Origin: Ashinkailepas kermadecensis
Taxonomy: Eukaryota; Arthropoda; Thecostraca; Neolepadidae
Assembly: GCA_034440615.1 (NCBI GenBank)
Contig: JAOTOM010004048.1
Location: 134,501-198,500 of the forward strand
DNA: 64,000 nt
Direction: 5' to 3'
Positions within the stretch are counted from its first letter, which is position 1, and each line of letters begins with the position of its first letter. The translations under genes and the position numbers were made by a program. This document shows positions 37,094 through 48,376 of the stretch, piece after piece. The notes beneath the pieces are model-generated. The model was not told where the DNA came from. It saw only the letters and a list, made by a program, of their open reading frames with translations, and ran no database searches.

Positions 37094-38650
37094 ATGGGGA
37101 AAAAACGCAAAAAGGACACCGACCCATGCTCGCCACCGGACTCCGAGTCTGAATTTCCACCCCTAGCTACACCTGACGACCATCGCGCGACCCCGGACTT
37201 TTCACATGATGCCCCACCTCTCGATACCACCGTTGATGACCCGCGCCGGACTATTCCCTTGGATGACGCATGGAAGCCCTTTGTGCCTCACCGACCCCCG
37301 CTCGCACCAAGACCTCGCCTCGCAATTCCGACCAGACCATCACCCTCCACGCCACAGACCCACGTCCTAACCAGACCACGCCATCCCAACAACCTGATCC
37401 CATCGAACCCTACCTCGACAGTGCTGGCTCTTTCATAGTTGTTAAGCCTGTCGAGGAATCCGTATCCTTCCGCCGTATTAACGTTTTCTGGCCGACCAAG
37501 CAACTCCTCGCCATCTGCTCCTTAACCAATCCCGACATCGAAGCCCCTGCCAACGGAACCCTTGTCATCAAACCCAAACCCGAGCCCAGACCAGAGCCCT
37601 CCTTCGTACCACCACATTTTGTGGTAAATCCGTCACCATTTCACACCACTCCAACCGTAACTCCACCAAGGGCACCATCTTCGCGCCGGAGCTCCGCTTC
37701 ATGTCCGAAGCGGATATCCAGACGAAGCTCAGGCCGGAGGAGGTGACGCATGTCCACCGCATTGCCTCATTTAAAGACGGCCAGAAACGCGATACAAGCC
37801 TCCTTGTCCTTACCTTCAACTCTACAACTCTTCCTAAGACCCTCCTCGCCGGTTACATCCGATTCCAAGTCCGCGTATTTATTCGAAATCCTCTCCGCTG
37901 TTTTAATTGCCAGCGCTTCGGGCATGGCAGTAAGACGTGTCGCCAAACCGCCAGATGTCCTAAGTGTGGAGAACCACCCCATCCTGATTCCACCTGCTCC
38001 AAGCCTGCCCATTTCCTCAGCTGTAACACATCCGATCACCTCACCACTTCCAATCAATGCCCAGTTTGGCGCAAAGAGAAGGAAGTGTGCGCCGTCAAGG
38101 CCACGACCGGGGTGTCCTACCCCCAGGCCCGGAGATCTGTAGAGGCCACCTCCCCCTCGACCAAAACTTACGCCCAGGCGGCCTCCATCGCTCCCTCCAC
38201 CCCTCGCGTCAGCACCACGTCTACTTCTATTCAAACTGACATGATTCCGGATTAGCTCCACTACAAAAACTCACACCAACGACCAAACCGAAACAAAACA
38301 CCCCGGCTCCCAAGACACAAACCACTCCGGCTCCCAACAAGCGGACCACTCCAGCGAGGACGGACAGGCCCCGCAGTCATTCAGCTGCGGGAGCAAATTA
38401 TCGCTCCCCGTCAGCGAGCCGCCGATCGAGCCCGGCGCGTCAAGCGCCGGCCGGCGAACACGTGACCCGACCAACTCCTGGCCGGCGGGCGTCCCCCGCG
38501 GCGGTGGCCGGCCGGCGTGATCCTGCCAAGGTCACCGGTCGGCCGGACGGCCCGAGCGGGTCAACCACCGCCGGCCGCACTCAACACACCTGTCCGCCAG
38601 AACTACACTCCTGGCTCCGACATGCACCGAAAGGTGCAGACAAACACTAA
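37094..38650 (+). pseudogene. ORF1 (gag-like, CCHC zinc knuckles) of the Jockey/I-type element
   Basis: Nucleic-acid-binding gag-like protein of about 520 codons, read in pieces. The frame from ATG 37,094 (MGKKRKKDTDPC) shifts near 37,290, again near 37,590, and near 38,240 to a basic proline-rich tail ending at 38,650. The central part (VTISHHSN ... FAPELRFMSEADI ... VTHVHRIASF) is the RRM-like gag region of I/Jockey elements. Zinc knuckles CFNCQRFGHGSKTC (from 37,899) and CPKCGEPPHPDSTC are intact CX2CX4HX4C. The third, HFLSCNTSDH..QC, has Phe where the first Cys is expected. The frameshifts mean no full protein is made. Confidence 0.8.
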
Positions 38651-38664
38651 CACTTTTCTTCCCG

Positions 38665-40415
38665 ATGTCCACACTATTACAATGGAATTGCCGCAGCCTG
38701 ATCTCCAAATGGGCCGAAATGAAAGTTTTGTTTTCAGTATTCCCACACCTATTCTCATCGCACTCCAAGAAACATGGTTTTTCCTACAGATACATATAAC
38801 TTCAATCTTTCCAATTACTCACTGTACCGTCACGATGAGGTCCGGGGATCACATCGCAGTGGCGGTACAGCACTTTACATAAACAATGATTTCACACATA
38901 CACAAATTACACTTAATACACAATTTCAAGCCGTAGCTTGTACATTGCGTTTACATCGTAGAAATATAGATGTGTGCTCCATCTATATTCCACCACACAC
39001 CGATAACACAAATATTTTGACACATTTAGAAAACCTTATAGCACATTTCAAGAACCCTTTCATACTACTCGGAGACTTTAACGCACATAGTCCAGCCTGG
39101 GATCAAACACGTACACATAGACACTCGCGGCCACATCATTGAACAATTTTTAGACCGACATAATTTAGTATTACTTAACACAGGAGAAGCAACATTTTTT
39201 CACCTTGGACATAATACAAAAACAGCTATTGATTTATCAATATGCTCTCCGACCCTGGCCAACGATTTTGACTGCACCATTGATACCGACATTCATGACA
39301 GCGACCACTATCCCATCAAATTAACACCGACATTTTCAACTGCGACCGATACCACACCCAGCTTCATCCCCGCTGGAAAATTTCGAAGGCCAATTGGACA
39401 ACATTTCAGGAACTTTCACATATTCAATACAACCCCAACATATCTCCCGTGGAAAACATCAACTTAATTACAAATACACTTATCGAAGCAGCATCTACTA
39501 CAATTCCACTCACCAAGCCTTTTGCAAAACGTAAGCCAGTACCTTGGTGGACTCCCGAAATTGCACGTGCCATTGCGGTAAGAAAAAGAGCATTTAGGAA
39601 ATACCTCAGACACCCCGATCAACAACATTTAATTATACGTAACCATGAACGAACGAGGACACGCCGCCTTATTCGCGATGCTAGGCGTCATTCATGGTCA
39701 GAATATTTAAAACAGCTTACTTTTCGAACACCTTTAAGCCAAATCTGGCAATTAATCCGCCGATTGTCCGGACGCACCCCATTTAAATCACTCCCGGCCC
39801 TCAAAATTCAAAACATCACTATTACAGATCCGAAAGCAGTAGTAAACACAATAGCAGACACCATGGCTCAGCATAGCTCGGATAACAATTACAGACCCGA
39901 ATTCTTACAAAATGCACAATCAACTTTTCACACAGATTTAACACAATTCCATTCTGCCAACACTGAAACACACAATGCTCCTTTTCATATTTCAGAACTG
40001 CAGACAGCCATTTCCTCCGCGGGCAATACTTCCGTAGGGCCCGACAATTTACATTATTCCTTTTTCAGACATCTACCAGATCACACCAAACATTGCATTT
40101 TGCACACATGTAATACACTATGGACAACTGACGCCTTCCCCGAAACTTGGAAAGAATCTTTAATTATACCCATCCCAAAACCTGGCAAGGACCACAGTAA
40201 CCCCACTAATTTTCGACCCATTTTATTCACCAGTTGTTTAGGAAAACTTTTTGAACGCTTAGTCAACAAAAGACTGAACTGGCACCTAGAAACAAATTCC
40301 CTTCTATCTCCATTTCAATGTGGTTTTCGGCGAGGACTCAGTACAATAGATCATCTTATTCGGCTAGAAAAAGACATCCGCCAAGGCTACAAAAAACATG
40401 AACACACAGTCGCAG

Positions 40416-40418
<3 letters not shown>
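38665..40418 (+). pseudogene. ORF2 (endonuclease plus RT N-terminal half) of the Jockey/I-type element
   Basis: Starts MSTLLQWNCRSLISKWAEMK. Frameshifts near 38,740, 39,128 and 39,380 split the endonuclease: ALQETW, SGGTALYIN, CSIYIPP, LLGDFNAHSPAWD (about 39,066-39,105) and SDHYPI (about 39,298), all catalytic landmarks of AP-type endonucleases. From 39,449 one frame gives the linker (PWWTPEIARAI), then the RT start (VGPDNLHY, FPETWKESLIIPIPKPGKD, NFRPILFTSCLGKLFERLVN, FQCGFRRGLSTIDHL). It ends at the GT tract before the FD..KAFD and YADD boxes. In intact relatives another 400 or more codons would follow. Confidence 0.85.

Positions 40419-40456
<38 letters not shown>
40419..40456. repeat. 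(GT)n microsatellite at the element's broken end
   Basis: About 38 bases of GT. A second, shorter GT run lies near 40,652-40,662, so the 40,457-40,650 segment is bracketed by GT tracts. Confidence 0.97.
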
Positions 40457-40457
<1 letters not shown>

Positions 40458-40503
40458 ACTTGTGAGCCGTGACTACCGAGGACAAAATGAGTTTACACAA
40501 CGG

Positions 40504-40556
40504 AATACCGAGGTCCGGTGGTGTATACCGAGACCCGATCGCTGGACCTCGGTATT
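40504..40556. repeat. 13-bp inverted repeat (hairpin) with 27-base loop
   Basis: aataccgaggtcc at 40,504-40,516 and its exact complement ggacctcggtatt at 40,544-40,556; the loop itself contains another ataccgag. May be the core of a small MITE. Confidence 0.85.
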
Positions 40557-41239
40557 TTGACCAATCAGAACTCACATTTAGACGTTTCTCAGTCAGCTGA
40601 CGAAGTTTTATGATGGACCTCAATTGTCATGAAAACATAATATTTTTGGTGTGTGTGTGTGAATTTGTGTGAACTCGAAATCGGTCATACGTGTGTAAGT
40701 TTTCGTTCTGGTGGAAATAGTGGTGACAGGATTCTTGCTGCTAACATTGAAGTTCATTAATATAACTCTAAATTAGTTCAGGGTTGTATTATTCCGAATT
40801 GATCTTAAGTCCCAATTGATCAGTAAATATCAAAACTTCGAACTTATGCTTAATGATTTAAACTTTAATGGTTTAAAAAGTGGGTGTTTCCAAAATAAAA
40901 CTTACGATTGATATCGCCATCACTTTTTTGTTCGGCCATCACTGAAGTAGCTTACGCGTCAGGTAATGTTAGTTGCATACTGATTTGACGGTGAATCCAG
41001 GGCACTGAGTTCGAAATGAAAATAATTGCGCGTAATTGCTTTTTATGTACCTATATCTGTTAAAATGTCCTTGTGTTCATGGCAGTAAAGTACGGCAATA
41101 GCATGTAATAACATAAAATGGAAGTAGGGATAGGAAGTGTGTGGGGTACCTACCTACATTTGGACATTTCAGGTGGGTAATTTGGCAATATAGCTGATGA
41201 TATCGTTGGTGATAGGTACTAGATATGTCAAAATTGGAA
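40557..41239. other. No gene recognised
   Basis: AT-rich unique-looking sequence. Confidence 0.5.
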
Positions 41240-42560
41240 TATTTTCATCTATTCTCTCGACTTTTATTCTTCCAACTTCTTCTTTTGGCTTGCATTCTTT
41301 CAACTTATGTTCTTTTCACTTGTATTTTTTACTTCTATTCTTTTGACTTATTCTTTTGAAGTATTCTTTTCATTTCTTCTTTTGACTGATGCTTTTGACT
41401 TATGCTTTTCACTTATGCATTTTACTAATTCTTTTGACTTATGCTTTTCATATTTTTTTACTTTTGCCCTTTTAACTTTTATCCTTTTCACTCTTTTCGA
41501 CATTGATTCTTTTCGACTGTTCTTCTTTTCAACTTTTATTCTTCTTTTCGACTTTTATTCTTCTCAATTTTTATTTTCCTTGACTTTTATTCTTTTTGGC
41601 TTTTATTCTTTTTGGGTTTTATTCTTTTTGGCTTTCATTCTTGTCTGCTTTTATTGTTGTTGGCTTTCATACTGTGTGGCTTTTGTTCTTTGTGGCTTTT
41701 TTCTTTGCAGCTTTATTCTTTGTGGCTTTTATTCTTTGCAGCTTTTATTCTTTGTGGCTTTTATTCCTTGTGGCTTTTATTCTTTGCGGCTTTTATTCTT
41801 TGCGGCTTTTATTCTCTGCGGCTTTTATTCCTTGCGGCTTTTATTCTTTGCGGCTTCTATTCTTTGCGGCTTTTATTCTCTGTCGCTTTTATTCTTTGTG
41901 GCTTTTATTCTTTGCGGCTTTTATTCTTTGCGGCTTTTATTCTTTGCGGCTTTTATTCTTTGCGGCTTTTATTCTTTGCGGCTTTTATTCTTTGCGACTT
42001 TTATTCTTTGCTGCTTTTATTCTTTGCGGCTTTTATTCTTTGCGGCTTTTATTCCTTGCGGCTTTTATTCTTTGCTGCTTTTATTCTTTGCAGCTTTTAT
42101 TCTTTGTCGCTTTTATTCTTTGCGACTTTTATTCTTTGCTGCTTTTATTCTTCGCAGCTTTTATTCTTCGCAGCTTTTATTCTTTGTGGCTTTTATTCTT
42201 TGTGGCTTTTATTCCTTGTGGCTTTTATTCTTTGTGGCTTTTATTCCTTGCAGCTTTTATTCCTTGTGGCTTTTATTCCTTGAAGCTTTCATTCTTTGCA
42301 GATTTTATTCTTTGTGGCTTTTATTGGTTTCAACTTGTATTCTTTCCAACTTTCATACTTTTCACCTTCTTTCTTTTTTTCTTTTATTCTTTTCAAATTT
42401 TAATCTTTCTAATTTTATTCTTTTCAATTTTCTTCATATTTTTACTTTTACTCATTTCATCTTTTAACCTTTCCAACTTGCATCCTTTTCGTCTTTATTA
42501 TTAAAATAAAAAAATTATTCTTTAATTTTATTCTGTCCACCTTCTATACATTTCAAGTTT
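41240..42560 (+). repeat. 16-bp pyrimidine-rich minisatellite, core and degenerate flanks
   Basis: The core (about 41,590-42,330) repeats cttttattctttgcgg with g/t, c/g and c/t swaps (gtgg, gcag, gcga, cctt). Outward the unit grades into ttcttttgactt-type degenerate copies. The 16-base period cycles through three frames and gives hydrophobic LLFFAAFILCGFYSLR-type frames of up to 386 codons, which are artefacts. Confidence 0.92.
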
Positions 42561-42624
42561 TACACCTATCTCTTTACCCTTTTTGTGAATATCATTGCGA
42601 TAGCGCTTATGCATAGGGTGTTCA

Positions 42625-42700
42625 GATTTGATGATGACATGAAGTTGGTGGGGATGGCTAACAGTAGTGATCAATAGAGTAATATTCAACATGGAGTTTG
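42625..42700 (+). pseudogene. Small RT thumb remnant (FDDD-KLVGMANSSD)
   Basis: The frame VFRFDDDMKLVGMANSSDQ, a stop, then SNIQH matches the catalytic FADD box and the downstream segment seen in the decayed elements at 14.0-16.0 kb and 54.5 kb. It is flanked on both sides by the 16-bp array, so a retrotransposon fragment probably interrupts that array between about 42,560 and 42,955. Confidence 0.6.
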
Positions 42701-42954
42701 AAAATTATTGGTAGGGCACTCAAACCACATGTGTTACGTGGTATCGAGTGAATAGGGTTGGATAGGTAAGATAGATAGGCATTGATGGGTGGGCTGGATG
42801 ATGGTGGATGGACTCTTTGGAATTAAGGATGCGGTGTTAGTTGGGGTGATGAGTGCCTTTTGCCAGGGTTATGGTAACTTCCCTTTATAGGGCTAAACTT
42901 GATGGGCCATTGTGGCTCTTATTAAGTCTAAACACTTTATGACTTGATGACTTT

Positions 42955-43560
42955 AATTATTCTGTTAACTTTTATTCTTTTCTACTTATATTCTTTCATC
43001 TTTTGACTTTCAACTTGCATTCTTTCAATTTCAATTATTTTAGGTGTAAGTGGTTACTTCAATTTTTTTGCTAAATTTTTGTTCTTTCAACTTCCATTTT
43101 TTCGACCTATTATTTTGACCTATTCTTTCAATGTGTATTCCTTTGACTTTATTCGTTCCATTTTGTATCTCTTGACTTTTATTCTTTTGACTTTTAGATT
43201 TCCACTTCTGTTTTTCTACTTTTGCCTTTTTGTTGGTTTGCCCTATTATTTTTATTTTAGTCTGTTTGCTTCCTTCCCTTTGACTTCCCATTGACTTTAT
43301 CAGTTGGATTCTTTAACTCGATCAATTTGATTGTGTGTATTGAACTTCAATGCTTTGAACTTATATTCATTCAACTTTACTTCTTCTAATGTATTCTTTT
43401 AATTTTCGTCCTTGGGACTTATTCCCTTTCATTGTATCCCACTTCACGTTTATCCCGTTGGTTTTTCAATCTTTGACTTTTTGTTTATTCAATCTTTGAC
43501 TTTGTTCTTTCAGCTTTTTATCTGTTTGACTCATATTATTTTCAGCCTTTTATCCATTCA
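42955..43560 (+). repeat. Outlying degenerate part of the 16-bp array
   Basis: Repeated ttcttt(c/t)(a)actt / gacttttattctttt motifs like the degenerate edge of the 41.2-42.6 kb array. Confidence 0.7.
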
Positions 43561-44569
43561 ACTTTCATGTGTTGGCTAATCTCCATCGGAGTGCACCTTT
43601 CAACTTTTTGTCGGGGTAATGTTATCTGCCCCAAATTCTCAATCAGTGTGAAAATTAATTTAGTCCAGTTGATATTGACATGCCCTCGGTCGCTGTCTTC
43701 AGGTCTTCGAGGCTTTGAAGAATCAGACATCTGTCCCAAATTTTTCCTAATGTTTGAAAACAAATACAGAAGTCCTTATATTTAACTTACAATGTTTTTT
43801 GTTTGTTTCTCGTTGAGGGTAGCTCTCCATGGTTATCACGCCCCATGGCGGCGTATATGCCCCCTCATAAAATCAGGACCACATCAACCCTGTTAGTCTG
43901 TAACATGCGAACACCCCTTCCACCAATCAGTGACCGTGTACATTGCTTTCCCATCGCCAGTGGGAATGGAGTCTGTTGACTTGGAAAGTAGCCTTGACAA
44001 TTGCTAATGCGGGGTGTCCAAATTCGCCCAGCTAGTCATCAAGATGTACATAAAATAATTTATATGTGTAGAATGTGTGATATGCAATAGAAATGGAACC
44101 GTATTCAGCTGATTTCTTACCTCGAAATAGGCCCAGCATCCGATATTGACGACTACAGTGCTAAGGACTTGGGTGATATATCAATATGAAATAGTTTTTT
44201 TTACATCCTAGCATCGACGCCTAAAATCGCGGACTTCGACACACTGTATTAGTGTATGCAGCCCAGTGTTTCAAACCCGCATTGAGCATTGGTATCAGAG
44301 TGGAAAATTATTCTTGGAAAGATTGTCTCATAGTAGAAAATCGGAAGAAGTAAACGTTTAGTACAGTATCCTACAATTAAGTATGACTTGTTCGTCATCA
44401 AAAACAATGGCTATAACTAATCAGACGGACAGACATGTATTAAGGCCATCCACAATTAACTCGTGGCTATTACAGCCTCACGTCATACAAATATAAGAGG
44501 TCGGCAAAATTATCATATATTCAGATATTGTCTGCAAGCAGTCATAAAAGCAGACACATAAAAAGGGCG
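43561..44569. other. No gene recognised; may include the 3' end of the next element
   Basis: 43,561-43,790 is open on both strands without known motifs. 44,400-44,569 is probably the 3' untranslated region of the minus-strand element. Confidence 0.4.
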
Positions 44570-47165
44570 CTAAGTGCCTCCACAGTCCAGGTTCCTACGC
44601 AGGTGACTCTTTAGGTGCGGTCCAAACAGGGGGATAGGTAGCCGCGTCAGATCGGGCTGCAAGGCATTGTATTGTCTAGCCGCGCGACTACAAAAACGTC
44701 GCTTGCCCATGTCGATCTGATCATCTGGTCGACATGGCGATCTGGGCACGTGCAGATCGCTGTCTTGCCGGGTGGTCCTGTCACGTGTCTGGAGAACAAA
44801 TTCACAGGCTAGTGACTGGTTCACCCAGGCGACGCACCTTGCGCAGCAAGGTCAGCGTGTGGTACTGAACGAGGTCCCGCGCGCTCAGCCAGCCCAATTT
44901 CTCCAGCAGATCCGATACATGATCAATTTTTTTTGCGGCCGAAAATTACTTTGCTGTATAGTTAATAATGTTTTATATGCGAGACAGATTATTTTGCGTT
45001 CCATCACCGTACACCGAAATACAATACCGGATATGCGAGAGTACCAAGGCATTGACTAAAGCGGAGATGACAGCGAACGGCATGTAACTCCTCAGATGCG
45101 ACAGACCATTCAAAGTACCGAAGCAGCGCCTAGTGATGGTGGAGACTTGGGAGTCCCAGCTGAGAGAACGGTCAAAGATTAATCCGGTATTTTTAGCTTC
45201 CGAGATGGGAGTTAGATCGTGATCGCGAAATTTTACGGTAATGTCGGGGGGTGGCGCAAATTTTTCTGACTTCCCAGCAGCATCAGTTGAGTCTTTCCTG
45301 GCATTCACTCTGAGGCCGTTTGCACGAAACCAAGAGTCAAGAGAAGCCAAAACATATTCCATCCTCGTGACGATGTTTCGAAATTCAGATATCTTACCAC
45401 TAACCAAAATTTGGGTGTCGTCCGCATATTGGACTACCACTGCACCTTCAACGAACAGACTGAGGTCATTGGCGAAGATGCAGTAGAGGAGCGGGCCGAG
45501 AGCAGATCCCTGAAAGACACCAATGCCGTTGGGAAGCGGAGTATACTTTTTGAGATTGCCCAGATTGTCAGTGAGGCTGACACTCTGGGTATGATCGCAA
45601 AGGTATGCAGAGAACCAAGAAGTGTCGATACCGTGGATGCTTAATTTAGTCAAGAGCCCTGAGTGATCAATCACATCAAAGCATTTGCTCAAATCCAGCA
45701 GGCAAAGAAGGGATAACTCACCTCGGTCATTGGCGGATAGGATATGATCGGACATGGAAGTCAGCGCGGTTTCTGTCGAGTGACGTGGACGGAAACCGTG
45801 CTGGGCTGAGGACAGGAGGTGGTTTTGGGACATGTAATTTTAGAGCTGCTGGTGAATGGCACGCTCTACAATTTTGGCAATGACAGGAACTATGGAAATA
45901 GGACGGTAGTTGGGAGGGCTGGTAGGATCGCCCGACTTAAAGATAGGATGAACGAGGGAGTGCTTTCAGGATCGAGGAACATCAGAAAAGGAAATGCTGG
46001 AGTTGACCAAATGCAGGAGTACCGTGCCGATCGCGTCAAAGCCAGGCGCACCATGTGTATGCTGACCCCGTCCTCGCCGCAAGCCGACGAGCCACCCATC
46101 CCCAGGATGACGGTCCTCAGCTCTGACAGCGTCAGAGGTGCCACACAAAACGCACAGGCGCCAACATGTGGTAGACGGCATGCTGGTTCTGGCATCTCTC
46201 CCAACTCTCTCACCTCACTCGTAACACGCGGACTAATGCCAACGAAATAATTGTTCAGTTCATCGGGTGTGGCGTCGGGCACCTTACGGACGGGCTTCCC
46301 ACCACTGACGGTGGATCTGATGTGCTGCCACATCGATCGACGTCCGTCCTCCTGGATGCGCCGCTTAATGTCATTGTACGGCGTATGGCGGACCGTACCG
46401 CTCTATTTATGACGACATATTCTGGTGACCTGTGACCGTGTTCAGCCAACGCCACGCGACGGCGAGACATTAGATCTTTGGTGGGGTCGGTGACTGGAGG
46501 GGCGCTGGGATTGCTTATGGACACGGCTCTGACCGGGGCCTGTGCGTCAAAAATCGGTGGAAATACACTGATACAAATAAAACAGTCCCACTTCTGAGTG
46601 GCAGTCGGTGATGAAAACACATTATACCAGTCAGCATTAATAAGGTGAGCATGAAGCGCAGCTTGGTCGACCCGGTGGAGACAGCGAGACCGAACAGCTG
46701 ATCGGCGCGGGTGAAAGCGAGGTACACTGATCAAGGCACGGATAGAAGTATGTGGACTAAAATGACAAAATTGGGTTACGCAACGTTTCACAAAAGCGGG
46801 ACAGTTCGTAATTAATACATCAAGTAGGGACCCTGCTGAGTAAGTAGGAGATGAAACACACTGCGTCAAGGAGTGGTCAGACATAAAATCACACAGTATC
46901 TTTATGGAGGAGTCATGATCAGGTTTTAAAAGGCAGCAATTAAGATCACCGCAGATCAGCACCTTGGTCTGGGGATAATAAACCATGATACGCTGAAATT
47001 GATCCGTCAGGTCGTCAGAGTCACCCCTCCCTATAATACGCCTAGGAGGCCGATATGCGGTCACACATTTCCGCCTACTGTCGGGCCTCACCAGTGTCCA
47101 TAGCGTCTCAAGTCGACTGTTGGGGACCGCTGTGGTGGCGCGGTCCCCAACAGTAATCATTTCCC
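44570..47165 (-). pseudogene. CR1-like non-LTR ORF2, 5'-truncated, multiple frameshifts and stops
   Basis: From high to low coordinates: endonuclease part (CVTAYRPP, LICGDLNCCLLKPDH, then SPHTSIRA where SDHxxI is expected), frameshift near 46,350, linker and RT start (SSACGEDGVSIH), frameshift near 46,010, NYRPISIVPVIAKIVERAI with stops before and after it (one at about 45,841-45,843), then LLSSAQHGFRPRHSTETAL, LDLSKCFDVIDH, GVFQGSALGPLLY, catalytic VQYADDTQILV (YADD at 45,417-45,428) and the thumb. Near 44,970 and 44,815 further frameshifts separate HVSDLLEKLGWLSARDLVQY and the C-terminal GKRRFCSRAARQYNALQPDL. The N-terminal endonuclease residues (HxNxxSL, ETW) are missing. Its domain order resembles the 8.8-12.8 kb element, but it is clearly a different family. 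Confidence 0.88.
47117..47153. repeat. Perfect 14-bp inverted repeat at the 5' truncation point
   Basis: ctgttggggaccgc (47,117-47,130) and gcggtccccaacag (47,140-47,153) with a 9-base loop. The retrotransposon similarity ends within about 10-15 bases beyond it. Confidence 0.9.
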
Positions 47166-48346
47166 TTATAGATACTAATTCCTAATTCTTTGATGTTTTT
47201 AGCTGCTTCCTATATGGGGATAGAAGAAGGATGTGGCATTGAGGAAGAAGAAATTGATTACTATGGGACCCAGGAATAAAAAAAGATATTCCTGGTTAAG
47301 TGTCATTTCCCACCTAAATCTGGGAATCATGGTACAATGAAGCAGCTCCTGTCATTAGGTTTGCTAAGGGAAGGACATGCAGACAATTATTGTCTGGGTG
47401 CATTCTGTATCTAGTTTATCTAAGCCGTCCTTGCGTATTCGTACCACTGGTGCTCAGCTGGGAATGGCCCTCCCACTTTTAAGCATATCAACACTATGTG
47501 GTTGCATGATAGGAATAGACTGCAAATGGTGACCTAGGCCCTCACCTTTTGCACCTTCATAATTCACCTTTGTACAGTACAAAGTAATGACCATATATTG
47601 TTGTTGTAACTCATAGATTCATACATATCCCCTCGATTAACCTTAGTCTAACATATTCTTATATAATCCAATGGAATATATGAACTGACGATAGCATACA
47701 GTGGGGCGCTGTATGATCAGTGTAGTCGATGCACCCAAAGCCCAAATAACCGATCTATAGCACAAAGTGGCTACAAAATCGTTACACAATGTAAGCATGA
47801 TAATTAAAAACTTGATGTGCTATTGGAAAAAGTTGTACACATTTTGAACACATTATACAGATTGTGCAGAAATCATATCCATTCTTGATTCATGCTCAAC
47901 TCCATGCATTCCTTAGCCATTCAGACTGGGTAGTCATGCCCCCGCCCTAAAAAAAATGAACTTGCTTGGGATCGAAATCAGCTCAATTCAGAGATGTTGT
48001 TTCCTCCTAATCTTATTTTGTTAGTTTCCTTCAACCATATTAGTAGGTACCTCTCGTTTTATTGCATTGACCTAGCAGCGGGAGGACCAGTTTGGCATCG
48101 CAGAGTCACTTTCTATTTGGTATTAGCGCATGCATATAAAGAATGAACACGACTGGACATCCTTTTCTGCACACGCCAAGCGCTGGGTGCAAATATCATA
48201 GCACTGGCCAAAGCAACCCTAAATCAAAATAACCGACTAACCGAAAATATCAAGCACAATAATGTCTCATATCTTGCAGCTGTTACATCTACGACGTTTT
48301 CTCATGTTGATTCATTGTACCACATGTAAAAACTAACTTAGCCCAG
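47166..48346. other. No gene recognised
   Basis: AT-rich unique-looking sequence. About 47,703-47,750 carries the dispersed gggcgctgtatga ... cgatgcacccaaagccca motif shared with 21.9 and 63.5 kb. Confidence 0.5.
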
Positions 48347-48376
48347 CCTAACCTAGCCTAACTTAACTTAACCCAA
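48347..48376 (-). repeat. Degenerate interstitial telomere-like repeat (CCTAA)
   Basis: Six units in strict 5-base register: CCTAA CCTAG CCTAA CTTAA CTTAA CCCAA. The reverse complement is TTAGG-like, the arthropod telomere repeat. Short and diverged, so it may be coincidental. Confidence 0.4.

Larger units (their letters stand above)
36913..40418 (+). mobile_element. Jockey/I-type non-LTR retrotransposon, 3' part missing
   Basis: 5' untranslated region with two copies of gggtgacacccgtc (about 36,940 and 36,981), the second forming a stem with caccc. ORF1 with CCHC zinc knuckles is followed after about 12 bases by ORF2. Both have several frameshifts. The RT is intact up to ...KKHEHTVAVL, just before domain A, where it runs into a GT microsatellite; the catalytic half and 3' tail are absent. 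Non-LTR copies usually lose the 5' end, so this looks like later rearrangement, not incomplete insertion. Confidence 0.8.

Noticed and set aside
41307..42504. 386- and 302-codon hydrophobic frames resembling membrane proteins
   Set aside because: Generated by the 16-bp pyrimidine-rich repeat; identical residue cycles occur in all three frames.
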